Positions 34,480 through 43,726 of a stretch of 64,000 bases of DNA are shown here, piece after piece. Made by a program: the position numbers and the translations under genes. The stretch lies in the NCBI GenBank assembly GCA_002305685.1, contig DBQB01000003.1:58626-122625 (forward strand), given 5' to 3'. This stretch comes from Ruminococcaceae bacterium UBA1405 (GTDB lineage Bacteria > Bacillota > Clostridia > Oscillospirales > Ruminococcaceae). The notes beneath the pieces are model-generated. The model ran no database searches, was not told the origin of the DNA, and worked only from the letters and a program-made list of their open reading frames with translations. How positions within the stretch are numbered: position 1 is the first letter of the stretch; every line of letters begins with the position of its first letter.

Positions 34480-34500
34480 ATGAAATCTCTCCTTTCCCGG

Positions 34501-36501
34501 TTACGAAATATCCGCAAGATCCAGATACTGGGAACCGTTTTCCACAATAAAATCCTTGCGTCCCAAAAGGTTATCTCCCATCAGCAGATCAAACATCGCG
34601 GCGGTGCGCTCCGCCTCGGCGGGGGTGACCCGGATCAGCCGGCGGGTCTCGGGATTCATGGTGGTCAGCCACATCATCTCCGGTTCATTCTCGCCAAGCC
34701 CCTTGGAGCGCTGGATGGTATACTTTTTCTTGGGACCAATCTTTTCCAGAATGGACGCCTTCTCCCCATCGGTATAGGCAAAATAGGTCTGCTCCCCGCA
34801 GGTAATCTCATACAGCGGGGACTCAGCAATATAAACATATCCCCGCTCAATCAGGGTGGGGGTCAGCCGGTAGAGCATGGTCAACACCAGGGTACGGATA
34901 TGGAAGCCATCCACATCCGCATCGGTGCAGATAATCACCTTGCTCCAGCGCAGCGCCGAGAGATCAAAAGAGGACAGATCCTTGTTGGCCTTGGTCTTAA
35001 CCTCCACCCCGCATCCCAGCACCTTGATTAGATCGGTGATGATCTCATTTTTGAAAATTTTGTCGTACTCGGATTTGAGGCAGTTGAGAATCTTTCCCCG
35101 GATGGGGATCACCGCCTGAAACTCCGCATCCCGTCCCAGTTTGACCGATCCCAGAGCCGAATCGCCCTCCACAATATATACTTCCCGGCGGGAAACATCC
35201 TTGCTGCGGCAGTCCACAAACTTCTGCACCCGGTTGGAAAGGTCGATGGTGCCGGCCAGCTTCTTTTTCAGATTCTGACGGGTTTTCTCGGCGTTTTCCC
35301 GGCTGCGCTTGTTGATCAGCACCTGTTCGGCGATTTTCTGGGCGTCGTCGGGGTTTTCGATAAAATAGATTTCCAGCTGATGGCGCAAAAATGCGTTCAT
35401 CGCCTCATAGATAAAGCGGTTGGTGATGGACTTTTTGGTCTGGTTCTCATAGGAGGTCTGGGTGGAGAAGGAGGAGGAGACCAGCACCAGACACTCGTCC
35501 ACATCGGCAAAGGTGATTTTGCTCTCCCCTTTGAGATATTTGTTGCCCTGCTTGAGATAGTTGTCAATCTGATAGACAAAAGCGGCCCGCACCGCCTTCT
35601 CCGGGGTGCCGCCGTGTTCCAGATGGGAGGAATTGTGGTAATATTCCTGGAGCTTCAGCTGGTTGGAAAAACAAACCGCAATGTTCAGTACCACCCGGTA
35701 TTCCGGCTTATCCTCCCGGTCCCGGCCGGTTCGCTCGCACTGCCAGTACTGCACCGGCGTGAGCGCCCGGGAAGTTTCCCCGGTCTCCCCCACCAGCTCC
35801 TTCACATAATCCACAATGCCATCCTGATAGCAGTACTCTGTCTCCTCAAAACCATTTTCCGTCTCATACCGCAGTACCAGCACAACACCGGGATTCACCA
35901 CCGCCTGACGCTTGAGCACGTCCTCAAAATAGCTTTTGGGGATATCGATCTCGGTGAATACCTCCAGATCCGGTTTCCAGCGGATTCTGGTGCCGGTGGA
36001 TTTATATTTGTAAGGCTCCTGATGCAGTCCGCCCACATTCTCCCCTTTCTGGAAGGAGAGGGTAAAGCGCTGCCCGTCCCGAAAAATCTCCACATCCATA
36101 TACTCGGAGGCGTACTGGGTGGCGCACAGGCCCAAGCCGTTGAGCCCCAGGGAAAATTCATAGTTTCCGCTGCCGGTATCGTATTTTCCTCCGGCATACA
36201 TCTCGCAGAACACCAGCTCCCAGTTATACCGCTGCTCCCGGCTGTTATAATCCACCGGGATTCCGCAGCCATAGTCGGTCACCTCATAAGAGCAGTCCCG
36301 GTATTTGGTCAAAATAATCCGGCTGCCGCGTCCTTCCCGGGCCTCGTCGATGGAGTTGGAGAGAATCTCAAATACCGAGTGCTCACATCCCTCCAGTCCG
36401 TCTGAGCCGAATATCACTCCCGGGCGTTTGCGGACCCTGTCCGCCCCCTTGAGGGAGGATATGCTGTCGTTTGTATATCCGCGGCTGTTTTTCTCTGCCA
36501 T
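34501..36501 (-). CDS. Type IIA topoisomerase subunit B (GyrB/ParE family)
   Basis: This 666-aa ATPase subunit has the GHKL fold: RVRKRPGVIFGS and EILSNSIDEAREG, VTDYGCGIPVDYN, then LGLNGLGLCATQYAS. The Toprim part has IVEGDSALGSVK and the metal-binding CTDADVDGFHIRT. The C-terminal ending RKDFIVENG is normal. GGAGGAG lies 5 nt before the ATG at 36501, and a near-consensus promoter lies 75 bp upstream. IVEGDSALGS differs from the EGDSAGGSA of standard gyrases, supporting its assignment to a non-canonical subgroup. It forms an operon with the A subunit. Confidence 0.93.
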   Translation of the reverse strand: MAEKNSRGYTNDSISSLKGADRVRKRPGVIFGSDGLEGCEHSVFEILSNSIDEAREGRGSRIILTKYRDCSYEVTDYGCGIPVDYNSREQRYNWELVFCEMYAGGKYDTGSGNYEFSLGLNGLGLCATQYASEYMDVEIFRDGQRFTLSFQKGENVGGLHQEPYKYKSTGTRIRWKPDLEVFTEIDIPKSYFEDVLKRQAVVNPGVVLVLRYETENGFEETEYCYQDGIVDYVKELVGETGETSRALTPVQYWQCERTGRDREDKPEYRVVLNIAVCFSNQLKLQEYYHNSSHLEHGGTPEKAVRAAFVYQIDNYLKQGNKYLKGESKITFADVDECLVLVSSSFSTQTSYENQTKKSITNRFIYEAMNAFLRHQLEIYFIENPDDAQKIAEQVLINKRSRENAEKTRQNLKKKLAGTIDLSNRVQKFVDCRSKDVSRREVYIVEGDSALGSVKLGRDAEFQAVIPIRGKILNCLKSEYDKIFKNEIITDLIKVLGCGVEVKTKANKDLSSFDLSALRWSKVIICTDADVDGFHIRTLVLTMLYRLTPTLIERGYVYIAESPLYEITCGEQTYFAYTDGEKASILEKIGPKKKYTIQRSKGLGENEPEMMWLTTMNPETRRLIRVTPAEAERTAAMFDLLMGDNLLGRKDFIVENGSQYLDLADIS

Positions 36502-36574
36502 GAAGCTCCTCCTTGCTTTCTCTTTTCTATCCATTGAAAGAATCATATGTTCTTTTTTAGCAACTGCATCTTCT

Positions 36575-36603
36575 ATTAAACGGTATTATGCCCCGATTGT
36601 CAA
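36575..36603 (-). promoter_or_regulatory. Promoter of the topoisomerase operon
   Basis: A perfect TTGACA and TTTAAT are 17 nt apart on the minus strand. Confidence 0.78.
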
Positions 36604-36643
36604 GCCCTTTGCGGGCCCACCCCTGCGCTTGGCGGGGGCGAAA

Positions 36644-36684
36644 AAACAAAGCCTTTGCCATAGCACGGCTATGGCAAAGGGCAG
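36644..36684 (-). terminator. Terminator of the proline-rich lipoprotein gene
   Basis: CCTTTGCCATAG pairs with CTATGGCAAAGG and on the minus strand is followed by CTTTGTTTTTT. It separates the lipoprotein from the topoisomerase promoter. Confidence 0.85.
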
Positions 36685-36728
36685 TTTCACGTTTTCTCGA
36701 TAACCAATATTGACGGGGATAAATCTCT

Positions 36729-37310
36729 TTAAACCAGAGCTTTTCCCCCAGGAACCGGAGGCTGATCCGGACCGGAATTTTGAGGCGGCTGAGGAGCCGG
36801 CGGGAAAATGGGGGATGCTGCTTCCGGCTGTTTCAGCGGCTTCATCATCGGTCCGCTCACGCTTTCTACCGGTTTCTCTGCATCAGGCTGTGGCAACCGG
36901 CAAGTATCGTGGGCGGCAGGACCTTTTTTCGGATCATCCAGACTTAAATGCTCCGGCTCTGCAATCAGTTCTGCATTGGGTTTGGGCCGTGCTTCTCCTT
37001 TTGGTCCGACAGGCAGCTTTTTGTCAGGTTCAGGCGCCGCCCCCTTCCGCTCCACAGGCACCTCTACATCAGGCGCGGGCAGTGCTTGCGTCTCCTCCCG
37101 AAGCATTTCCTCACCCTTCACATCCTCTACAGAGGGTTGGATGCGTTCATCGGGAAAAGACGTCTCCGAAAAGGACTCCAAAAACGCGGGATAATCTCCG
37201 GGGACATCCAGAACGTCGGAGAAAAAAGAACCGGCGGTTACATTCCGGCTGCATCCCCCGATCACAATGCCGCAGAGCAGCGCTGTGAGAAGGGTACAGA
37301 AAATCCACAT
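36729..37310 (-). CDS. Proline-rich lipoprotein of unknown function
   Basis: This 193-aa protein starts with a lipoprotein signal (MWIFCTLLTALLCGIVIGGC; lipobox IGGC, so Cys20 would be lipidated). The rest is low in hydrophobic residues and becomes increasingly rich in Pro, Glu, Lys and Ala, ending with PAPQPPQNSGPDQPPVPGG. It has no recognisable domain and may serve as a spacer or wall-spanning tether. GGGAG lies 9 nt before the ATG at 37310; an earlier in-frame ATG would destroy the signal peptide. It is a single-gene unit upstream of a terminator. Confidence 0.7.
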   Translation of the reverse strand: MWIFCTLLTALLCGIVIGGCSRNVTAGSFFSDVLDVPGDYPAFLESFSETSFPDERIQPSVEDVKGEEMLREETQALPAPDVEVPVERKGAAPEPDKKLPVGPKGEARPKPNAELIAEPEHLSLDDPKKGPAAHDTCRLPQPDAEKPVESVSGPMMKPLKQPEAASPIFPPAPQPPQNSGPDQPPVPGGKALV

Positions 37311-37423
37311 ATCGCAACACTCCCATCCATAATCGCAGGATACCATCTTCTACCATCACTATATCATATCGTCTATCCCTGGTCAATAATGCCTTTCTGA
37401 CGGCTTTCATCTGCCTACAAACA

Positions 37424-37461
37424 GAAAAAACCGCAAAAGACGCTAGCGCATCTTTTGCGGT
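37424..37461 (-). terminator. Terminator at the end of the dnaB-tilS-hprT-ftsH run
   Basis: ACCGCAAAAGA pairs with TCTTTTGCGGT and on the minus strand is followed by TTTTTTCTG. It is 24 bp after the ftsH stop. Confidence 0.9.
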
Positions 37462-37484
37462 CAAACAAAATCTCTAAACAGAAA

Positions 37485-39539
37485 TCAGGGGTTGCTGTCG
37501 TCAGTTGCATCATCAGGCAGCTTAGTCTCCGGGATGGAGGGCTGAGGAATTTCCGGAGAAGGAATATCACTCTGTGGCTGAGAATCTGCGGTTTCCTCCT
37601 GCACCGGCGTCTCCTTGTTCTCGACGGAATCCGCCGCAGAGGTGGTGTGCTGTGTCTGTTCGCCGGGATTCTTTTCGTCCGGGAGAAACTCCGCGTTGGT
37701 TCCGGCAATCAGCTTTCCTTCCATCAGCGCTTTAAACTCATCCGCCTCGATCTTCTCGTGATCGTACAGATAGTTTGCCACCGTGTGCAGCTGATCCATA
37801 TGATCGGAGAGGATCTTCTCAGTGCGCTCATAGGCTACGTCGATGAGCTTACGCACCTCACCGTCAATCTGGAACGCTACATGATCGGAATAGTTCTGGG
37901 TCTGGTTAAAATCACGGCCCAAGAAAATTTCGCTCTGGCCCGAACCATATACGATGGGGCCCAGCTTTTCGCTAAAGCCATACTTGGTCACCATGCTGCG
38001 CGCCAGATCGCTGGCCCGCTCAATATCGTTGGAAGCGCCGGTGGAGATATCATCCAGCACCAGCTGTTCCGCCACACGGCCGCCCAGCAGCACCACCAGA
38101 TCCTCCTCCATCTCGCTTTTCCGCCGGTAGTTGCGGTCCTCAGAGGGCAGCGACATGGTAAATCCTCCTGCCATTCCTCTGGGAATGATGGAAACCTGGT
38201 GTACCGGGTCCTGGGTAGGACAATAGTAGGTGCATACCGCGTGACCGGCTTCGTGGAAAGCGGTGAGGCGTTTGTCTTTGGGAGGCACGACATGGGATTT
38301 CTTCTCCGGACCAGCCACCACCTTGATGGTCGCCTCCTGGATATCCTCCATCACCAGCGCCTTGCGTCCCCGCTTAACCGCCAGCAGCGCGGCCTCGTTG
38401 AGCAGGTTTTCCAGATCCGCTCCGGTAAAACCGGCGGTGGTCTTGGCGATGGTACCCAGATTTACGTCGGGACCGATGGGTTTGTTGCGGGCGTGTACCT
38501 TCAAAATGGCCTCCCGTCCCTTGACGTCGGGATAGGAAACCACCACCTGACGGTCAAACCGGCCAGGGCGCAGCAGCGCCGGGTCCAGAATATCCCGACG
38601 GTTGGTGGCGGCGATGACAATAACGCCGGAGTTGGCGGCAAAACCATCCATCTCCACCAAAAGCTGGTTGAGGGTCTGTTCCCGCTCGTCGTGACCGCCG
38701 CCGAGACCGGCGCCGCGGTGACGGCCCACCGCATCGATCTCATCGATAAACACAATGCTGGGGGCATTCTTTTTGGCCTGTTCAAACAGATCGCGGACAC
38801 GGGAAGCACCCACACCCACAAACATCTCCACAAAATCGGAACCGGAGATGGAGAAAAAGGGAACCCCTGCCTCACCGGCTACCGCCCTTGCCAACAGGGT
38901 TTTACCGGTACCGGGAGGGCCCATGAGCAAAACACCTTTGGGAATCCGGGCGCCCAAATCGTTGAAGCGTTTGGGATCTTTAAGGAATCCCACAACCTCC
39001 TCCAGCTCCGCCTTCTCCTCGTCTGCGCCGGCCACATCGTCAAAGGTCACTCTGCGCCCATCGGACTGAGGTTTAAGCTTTGCCTTGCCGAAGTTCATCA
39101 CGTTTCCGCCGCCGCCGGTTTGACGCATCATAAAAAACCACAGCGCCGCCATCGCCACAATCAGCAGCAACGAAGGAAGCAGCGTCACCCACCAAGGGGT
39201 GGATTTGGGGGGAATCCAGTTATAGTTGATGCGGTCATCGGGATTAGCGGTATTGTGCTGCTCCACAAACCCCTCGATGTCATCCAAAAACAGGGAAATG
39301 TTGGGAACATAGTATTCCACCGGATACGGCTGTCCTTCCACCTTCATGGAAAGCTGTCCGGTGCTGAAATCCAGGGAGTATTCCTCCACCTTATCCTGCT
39401 CGAACAACTTGACTACATCGGAATAGATCATCGAGTTGCTCTGGGTATCCATGGTTGAGAACATCATCGCGGCAAAGATGGTCACGACCACCAGCACCGC
39501 AATATAGATGCCAAAACCACTGCCTTTCTTACCTGCCAA
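37485..39539 (-). CDS. ftsH: ATP-dependent zinc metalloprotease FtsH
   Basis: FtsH degrades membrane and some cytosolic proteins. The 684-aa protein has two membrane segments (about 10-28 and 115-137) flanking an extracytoplasmic domain, an AAA ATPase (Walker A GPPGTGKT about 208, Walker [11 protein letters not shown], then the arginine finger region [10 protein letters not shown]) and an M41 protease with zinc motif HEAGH (about 427). A C-terminal tail of about 70 residues rich in Glu, Thr, Ser and Pro is longer than in most homologues. It starts with TTG at 39539 preceded by AAGGAG. It lies just after tilS-hprT, the usual Firmicute order. Confidence 0.97.
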   Translation of the reverse strand: MAGKKGSGFGIYIAVLVVVTIFAAMMFSTMDTQSNSMIYSDVVKLFEQDKVEEYSLDFSTGQLSMKVEGQPYPVEYYVPNISLFLDDIEGFVEQHNTANPDDRINYNWIPPKSTPWWVTLLPSLLLIVAMAALWFFMMRQTGGGGNVMNFGKAKLKPQSDGRRVTFDDVAGADEEKAELEEVVGFLKDPKRFNDLGARIPKGVLLMGPPGTGKTLLARAVAGEAGVPFFSISGSDFVEMFVGVGASRVRDLFEQAKKNAPSIVFIDEIDAVGRHRGAGLGGGHDEREQTLNQLLVEMDGFAANSGVIVIAATNRRDILDPALLRPGRFDRQVVVSYPDVKGREAILKVHARNKPIGPDVNLGTIAKTTAGFTGADLENLLNEAALLAVKRGRKALVMEDIQEATIKVVAGPEKKSHVVPPKDKRLTAFHEAGHAVCTYYCPTQDPVHQVSIIPRGMAGGFTMSLPSEDRNYRRKSEMEEDLVVLLGGRVAEQLVLDDISTGASNDIERASDLARSMVTKYGFSEKLGPIVYGSGQSEIFLGRDFNQTQNYSDHVAFQIDGEVRKLIDVAYERTEKILSDHMDQLHTVANYLYDHEKIEADEFKALMEGKLIAGTNAEFLPDEKNPGEQTQHTTSAADSVENKETPVQEETADSQPQSDIPSPEIPQPSIPETKLPDDATDDSNP

Positions 39540-39640
39540 ATAATTTCACTCCTTTTTGCCCTAACAATCGGGATAGCGTTCTCCGCTGCGGTGCCGGTTG
39601 GCGCACAGACGGAAAAAATTGTTGCCATGTAAACTTACAT

Positions 39641-41641
39641 TTATTTTTCGTACACTTCCCGCTTGAGAATGCCGATATAGGGAAGGTTGCGGTATTTTTC
39701 CGCATAATCCAGTCCATACCCCACCAGAAATGCGTTGGGGCAGTGGAAACCATAGTAATCCGCGGCAATATCCGCTTTTCTGCACTCCGGTTTATCCAGC
39801 AGCGTGGCAATACGGATGCTGTTGGGTTTGCGCTCGGAGAGAATCTTTTTGAGATAGCTTAGGGTCATACCGCTGTCCAGAATATCCTCCACAATCAGCA
39901 GGTCATACCCTTCCAGCTGCAAATCCAGATCCTTGAGGATCTTTACCACGCCGGAAGTCTTTACCCCGGAACCATAGCTGGAAACCGACATGAAATCAAT
40001 CCGGGCAGGGATGGTGATCGCCCGCATCAGATCCGCCATGAATACCACGGAACCTTTGAGGACGCTGACCAACAGAAGGTTTTTCCCGGCATAATCCCGG
40101 CTGATGGCCTCGCCCATCTCTTTTACCTTCTCCTGAAGCATCTGCTGCGAATAGAGAACCTCCTGAATATCCTGATCCATTTCGGAAAAAACTTGCATTG
40201 TCATAGCGCTATCCTCCGTTTTTTCTTCTGTATCGTGCTGTAAAGGGCAGACAGAGATCTTCAACAACCGCCGGGAATGCTGATCCGGCATCACCCGCCG
40301 GTCACAGCCAAAACCTTCCGCCCAAATGATTCCCATTTCATCCTCCAAAACCGCCATCTTCCAGCGCTGTGGGGGGGAGATCGCCGCCTGCTGATACAGC
40401 TTTTTCAGGGAATGGCTGCCGCTGTGCCCTACCGGGGTAAAACGGTCTCCATCGCCCTTTTGTCTCAGTTTGACAGTACCATATATTTTATCATAGTCAA
40501 GGGTATTTTTTAATACGTTGCCGCCGCTTTTTTTAAATTTTTCAGTTTGTTCACAAAGGGCAGGAATTTTTTCCTGATTCGGGGTCTGCTGAAGCCGAAA
40601 ATCATACCGCTTCCCCGCCGCTTCATATTGCCATCGCTCCTGATCCGGCGCCAGGGAAAAGGAAAAGAAGGGCTGCTGCTCCTGATGGTATTGCAGCCAA
40701 AAACTTTCCCCATTCACCTGTAGGGACAGCTCTTTCCCCAGCGTCACGCCCCCTTTTCCGCAGATCACCGCCGCTTGGCACAGAGCGAGACGCTTTTGAT
40801 CGTAGGATAGGCCCGCCTGGGAAAGGATTCGGCGCAGCACCCTTCCCTGAAGCGCCGGGTCCAGGACACAGAAATCCGTCCTGGAAAAACCGTTCTTCCA
40901 AGTGATATCCTCCAGACAGCGGGAAACCTGCCGCTCCAGATAGTCTTCATCCAGCCGCAGCAGCTGCGTCATCCGCTCCACCGTCTGTTCCAAAGAAGGG
41001 TTGAGCTGCCGCAGCAGCGGAAGGACCTGATGGCGGATACGGTTGCGGGTATAATCGTCGGACAGGTTGGTACTGTCGGTGACATAGGAGAGCTGCTGGA
41101 GCACACAATATTCCTCCACCTGGGCGCGGGTGCATCCGATGAGAGGACGGACAATCCGCAGCCCCTCATCGCTGTAACGCACCGGCGGAATCCCGCAGAT
41201 CCCTGCCAGAGCTGTTCCACGGCTAAGCGAGAGCAGCACCGTCTCCACACTGTCACTGAGGGTATGGGCAGTGGCAATCACGGTAGCACCGGTTTGCTGT
41301 GCCAGCTGGACAAAACACTGGTAACGCAGCTCCCTGGCCCCCTGCTCCACACTCATGTGATGTTCCCGGGCATATCCGGCAGCATCCAGAGAAAAACAGC
41401 GAAGGGATAGGCCCAGTTCTTTACATAGCGCTTCACAAAACCGCTGATCCCGCAGCGCCTCCTCCCCTCGCAGGTTATGGTTGATATGGCAGGGATACAG
41501 CTGCAACCCATACTGGGATAGGCTGTGCAGCAGATGCAGCAGCGTCACCGAATCGGCGCCGCCGGAAAGCCCCACCACCACCCCATCTCCTGGGGAGAAC
41601 ATGGAAAATTGCCGGATACTCTCCTCTACCTTATGGCGCAT
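39641..41641 (-). CDS. tilS/hprT: Fused tRNA(Ile)-lysidine synthetase and hypoxanthine phosphoribosyltransferase (TilS-HprT)
   Basis: This 666-aa frame covers two enzymes. The first 470 residues are TilS, which converts C34 of tRNA-Ile(CAU) to lysidine; it has SGGADSVTLLH and HINHNLRGEEA. The last 187 residues are HprT, which makes IMP/GMP from hypoxanthine/guanine; the PRPP loop VEDILDSGMTLS is intact. No stop separates them. A perfect SD GGAGG lies 8 nt before an internal ATG at 40204, so HprT can also be made alone. Bifunctional TilS/HprT proteins are known in Listeria. The ATG at 41641 overlaps the dnaB stop by 11 bp and has GGAG 10 nt upstream. Confidence 0.93.
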   Translation of the reverse strand: MRHKVEESIRQFSMFSPGDGVVVGLSGGADSVTLLHLLHSLSQYGLQLYPCHINHNLRGEEALRDQRFCEALCKELGLSLRCFSLDAAGYAREHHMSVEQGARELRYQCFVQLAQQTGATVIATAHTLSDSVETVLLSLSRGTALAGICGIPPVRYSDEGLRIVRPLIGCTRAQVEEYCVLQQLSYVTDSTNLSDDYTRNRIRHQVLPLLRQLNPSLEQTVERMTQLLRLDEDYLERQVSRCLEDITWKNGFSRTDFCVLDPALQGRVLRRILSQAGLSYDQKRLALCQAAVICGKGGVTLGKELSLQVNGESFWLQYHQEQQPFFSFSLAPDQERWQYEAAGKRYDFRLQQTPNQEKIPALCEQTEKFKKSGGNVLKNTLDYDKIYGTVKLRQKGDGDRFTPVGHSGSHSLKKLYQQAAISPPQRWKMAVLEDEMGIIWAEGFGCDRRVMPDQHSRRLLKISVCPLQHDTEEKTEDSAMTMQVFSEMDQDIQEVLYSQQMLQEKVKEMGEAISRDYAGKNLLLVSVLKGSVVFMADLMRAITIPARIDFMSVSSYGSGVKTSGVVKILKDLDLQLEGYDLLIVEDILDSGMTLSYLKKILSERKPNSIRIATLLDKPECRKADIAADYYGFHCPNAFLVGYGLDYAEKYRNLPYIGILKREVYEK

Positions 41642-43010
41642 CCCGGAACCGCTCCAATCCACAGAACCGGGTATACCGCCCGTCCCAGCCAATCTTCACC
41701 GTACCGGTTTCCCCGTGACGGTTTTTGGCTACAATACATTCCGCAATATTCTGCTCCGGGGAATCCTGATTGTAGTAGGCGTCCCGGTACAAAAACAACA
41801 CGATATCCGCGTCCTGCTCGATGGAACCGGATTCCCGCAAATCCGAGAGCACCGGCCGGTGATCGGCGCGGGAATCGGGCCCGCGGGAGAGCTGGGAGAG
41901 GGTAATTACCGGCACATCCAGCTCCTTTGCCATAATCTTCAGTCCCCGGGTAATCTCGGAAACCTCCTGAACACGGTTTTCTATCCGCCGCCCAGAGGTC
42001 ATCAGCTGAAGGTAATCGATGATAACCAGTCCCAGATCCTTGAGACGGCGCAGCCGCGCCTTCATCTCCGGCACGCTGATGCCCGCTGCATCGTCGATAT
42101 AGATGGGCATGGTGGAAAGATTCTGGGCAGCGCCCGCCAGACGCACCCAATCGTCCCCCGAAAGGTTGCCGGTACGCATCAGGTTGCCGGTGATGGACCC
42201 TTCGCTGGAGAGCATACGCTCCACCAGCTGTTCCTTGCTCATCTCCAGATTGAAGATAGCCACCTTTTTGTTCTGACGCCGCGCCACATTGGCGGCAATG
42301 TTCAGCGCAAAGGCGGATTTTCCCATAGCGGGACGGGCAGCCACCAAAATCAGATCGCTTTTGTTGAGCCCTGTGAGGATGGTATCCAGGTCGGAAAAAC
42401 CGGTGGACATTCCCAGATACAGTTCCTTATCCTCGCCGGTAAGCTTTTGCAGATGGTCGTAGGTCCCGATGATAATCTCATCGATGCGCTGAAACCCCGA
42501 GGCTTCCCGTCCCTGACGGATCTCAAAGATCTTCTGTTCCGCCATATCCAAAAGGGCGGACGCGTCCTGCTCCCCGCTCTCGGAAACCGACTGCAAAACC
42601 TCTTTGGCTACATTCATCAGGCAGCGCAGCTGATATTTTTCCTGCACAATGCGGGCATAAGCCTCCACGTTGGAGGTGGTGGGGACAATCTGGGCAATCT
42701 GCGCCAGATAAATTCTGGCCGCCTGATCGGTCTCAAAGACGTTTTCCGCCACCGCCCGGTCCAGTACCGTGACAAAATCGATGGGCTGACCGGCGGAAAA
42801 CATCGCCACCATGATGGAGAAAAGTTCCTGGTGCTGACGCCGGTAAAAGCTCTCCGGCCGGATGTATTCCAGCACGGTGGAAAGGCATCCGGAATCGATG
42901 AGCACCGCGCCCAGCACCGACTGCTCCGCCTCCAGATGGTAGGGCATCTGCCGGGAAAACTCCTCCCCCGCATCCAGGTAGGAGGATACCGTTTGGGGCG
43001 TATCCGCCAT
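41631..43010 (-). CDS. dnaB: Replicative DNA helicase DnaB (DnaC in Bacillus)
   Basis: This 459-aa hexameric helicase unwinds DNA at the replication fork. The N-terminal primase-interacting domain (about 15-130) begins LPYHLEAEQSVLGAVLID-like sequence (QMPYHLEAEQSVLG). The RecA-like domain has Walker A AARPAMGKSAFA (about 215), DYLQLM and QLSRGPDSR. The C-terminus has HRHGETGTVKIGWDG. GGAG lies 9 nt before the ATG at 43010. It follows rplI, with a terminator-like hairpin between them, and is translationally coupled to tilS-hprT. Confidence 0.97.
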   Translation of the reverse strand: MADTPQTVSSYLDAGEEFSRQMPYHLEAEQSVLGAVLIDSGCLSTVLEYIRPESFYRRQHQELFSIMVAMFSAGQPIDFVTVLDRAVAENVFETDQAARIYLAQIAQIVPTTSNVEAYARIVQEKYQLRCLMNVAKEVLQSVSESGEQDASALLDMAEQKIFEIRQGREASGFQRIDEIIIGTYDHLQKLTGEDKELYLGMSTGFSDLDTILTGLNKSDLILVAARPAMGKSAFALNIAANVARRQNKKVAIFNLEMSKEQLVERMLSSEGSITGNLMRTGNLSGDDWVRLAGAAQNLSTMPIYIDDAAGISVPEMKARLRRLKDLGLVIIDYLQLMTSGRRIENRVQEVSEITRGLKIMAKELDVPVITLSQLSRGPDSRADHRPVLSDLRESGSIEQDADIVLFLYRDAYYNQDSPEQNIAECIVAKNRHGETGTVKIGWDGRYTRFCGLERFRDAP

Positions 43011-43033
43011 GGGCCATGTCTCCTTTCTCAGCG

Positions 43034-43071
43034 AAAAAGGGACAAACCGCCCTCAAAGGCCGTTTATCCCT
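43034..43071 (-). terminator. Terminator or attenuator between rplI and dnaB
   Basis: On the minus strand AGGGA-AAAC-GCC pairs with GGC-GTTT-TCCCT (with two mismatches) and is followed by TTTTTC. It may reduce read-through into dnaB. Confidence 0.6.
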
Positions 43072-43153
43072 ATGTCGGTATATCAAAGTATTCGCCGGCG
43101 TCTGACAGCATTGTTGTAGGCAGGGCCTTCCCCTGTGCCGGCAACATCAAAAT

Positions 43154-43600
43154 TTAGGCTTCGGTTACCATCACGTTTACCTTGGCCGATACGCCGTTAT
43201 ACAGCTTAATCTCCGCGGTGTAGGTGCCAAAGGACTTGATATCCATCCCCAGCACAATCTTCTTTTTGTCCACCTCAACCTTCAGCTGCTTTTTCAGTTC
43301 CTCCGCGATCTCCTTTGCGGTGACCGAACCGAACAGCCGTCCGCCGGTACCGGCTTTGGCGGTCATCTTTACGGTCTTTCCCTCCAGAATCTTGGCGGCA
43401 GTCTCCGCCTGCTCCCGCTCCATCTGAGTCCGGTACTGCACCGACGCTTCCTTGGCCTTGAGCACATTGAGATTCTGGGCGGTCGCCTCTATGGCCAAAC
43501 CTTTCGCCAGAAGAAAATTGCGGGCATATCCATCGGAAACCTCGATCAACTGGCCTTTTTTGCCGGAGCCCTTGACGTCCTGTTTCAAAATTACTTTCAT
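43154..43600 (-). CDS. rplI: 50S ribosomal protein L9
   Basis: L9 is a two-domain protein joined by a long helix that holds the L1 stalk region of the large ribosomal subunit. The 148-aa protein begins [17 protein letters not shown], then [16 protein letters not shown], the signature of the rRNA-binding N-terminal domain; the C-terminal domain contains [16 protein letters not shown]. The length is standard. AAAGGA precedes the ATG at 43600. It follows gdpP by 126 bp, the same order as in many Firmicutes (gdpP, rplI, dnaB). Confidence 0.98.
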   Translation of the reverse strand: MKVILKQDVKGSGKKGQLIEVSDGYARNFLLAKGLAIEATAQNLNVLKAKEASVQYRTQMEREQAETAAKILEGKTVKMTAKAGTGGRLFGSVTAKEIAEELKKQLKVEVDKKKIVLGMDIKSFGTYTAEIKLYNGVSAKVNVMVTEA

Positions 43601-43726
43601 GGGGTTTTCATCCTTTCTCCATCATCCATCAAAAATATGCATCCCGCGGCAGCCGACAAAGCCGCCGCCGAACCCATAGGATTCCCTTTTTTTGCGCCGG
43701 GACCAGCTCCCGGAAGAAACTGAAAA

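Noticed and set aside
33751..35031. Long plus-strand frame (426 codons)
   Set aside because: It lies antisense to both topoisomerase genes; its composition is that of a shadow frame in GC-rich coding DNA.
37455..39458. Plus-strand frame of 667 codons
   Set aside because: It is antisense to ftsH over its whole length, with no ribosome binding site or recognisable domain.
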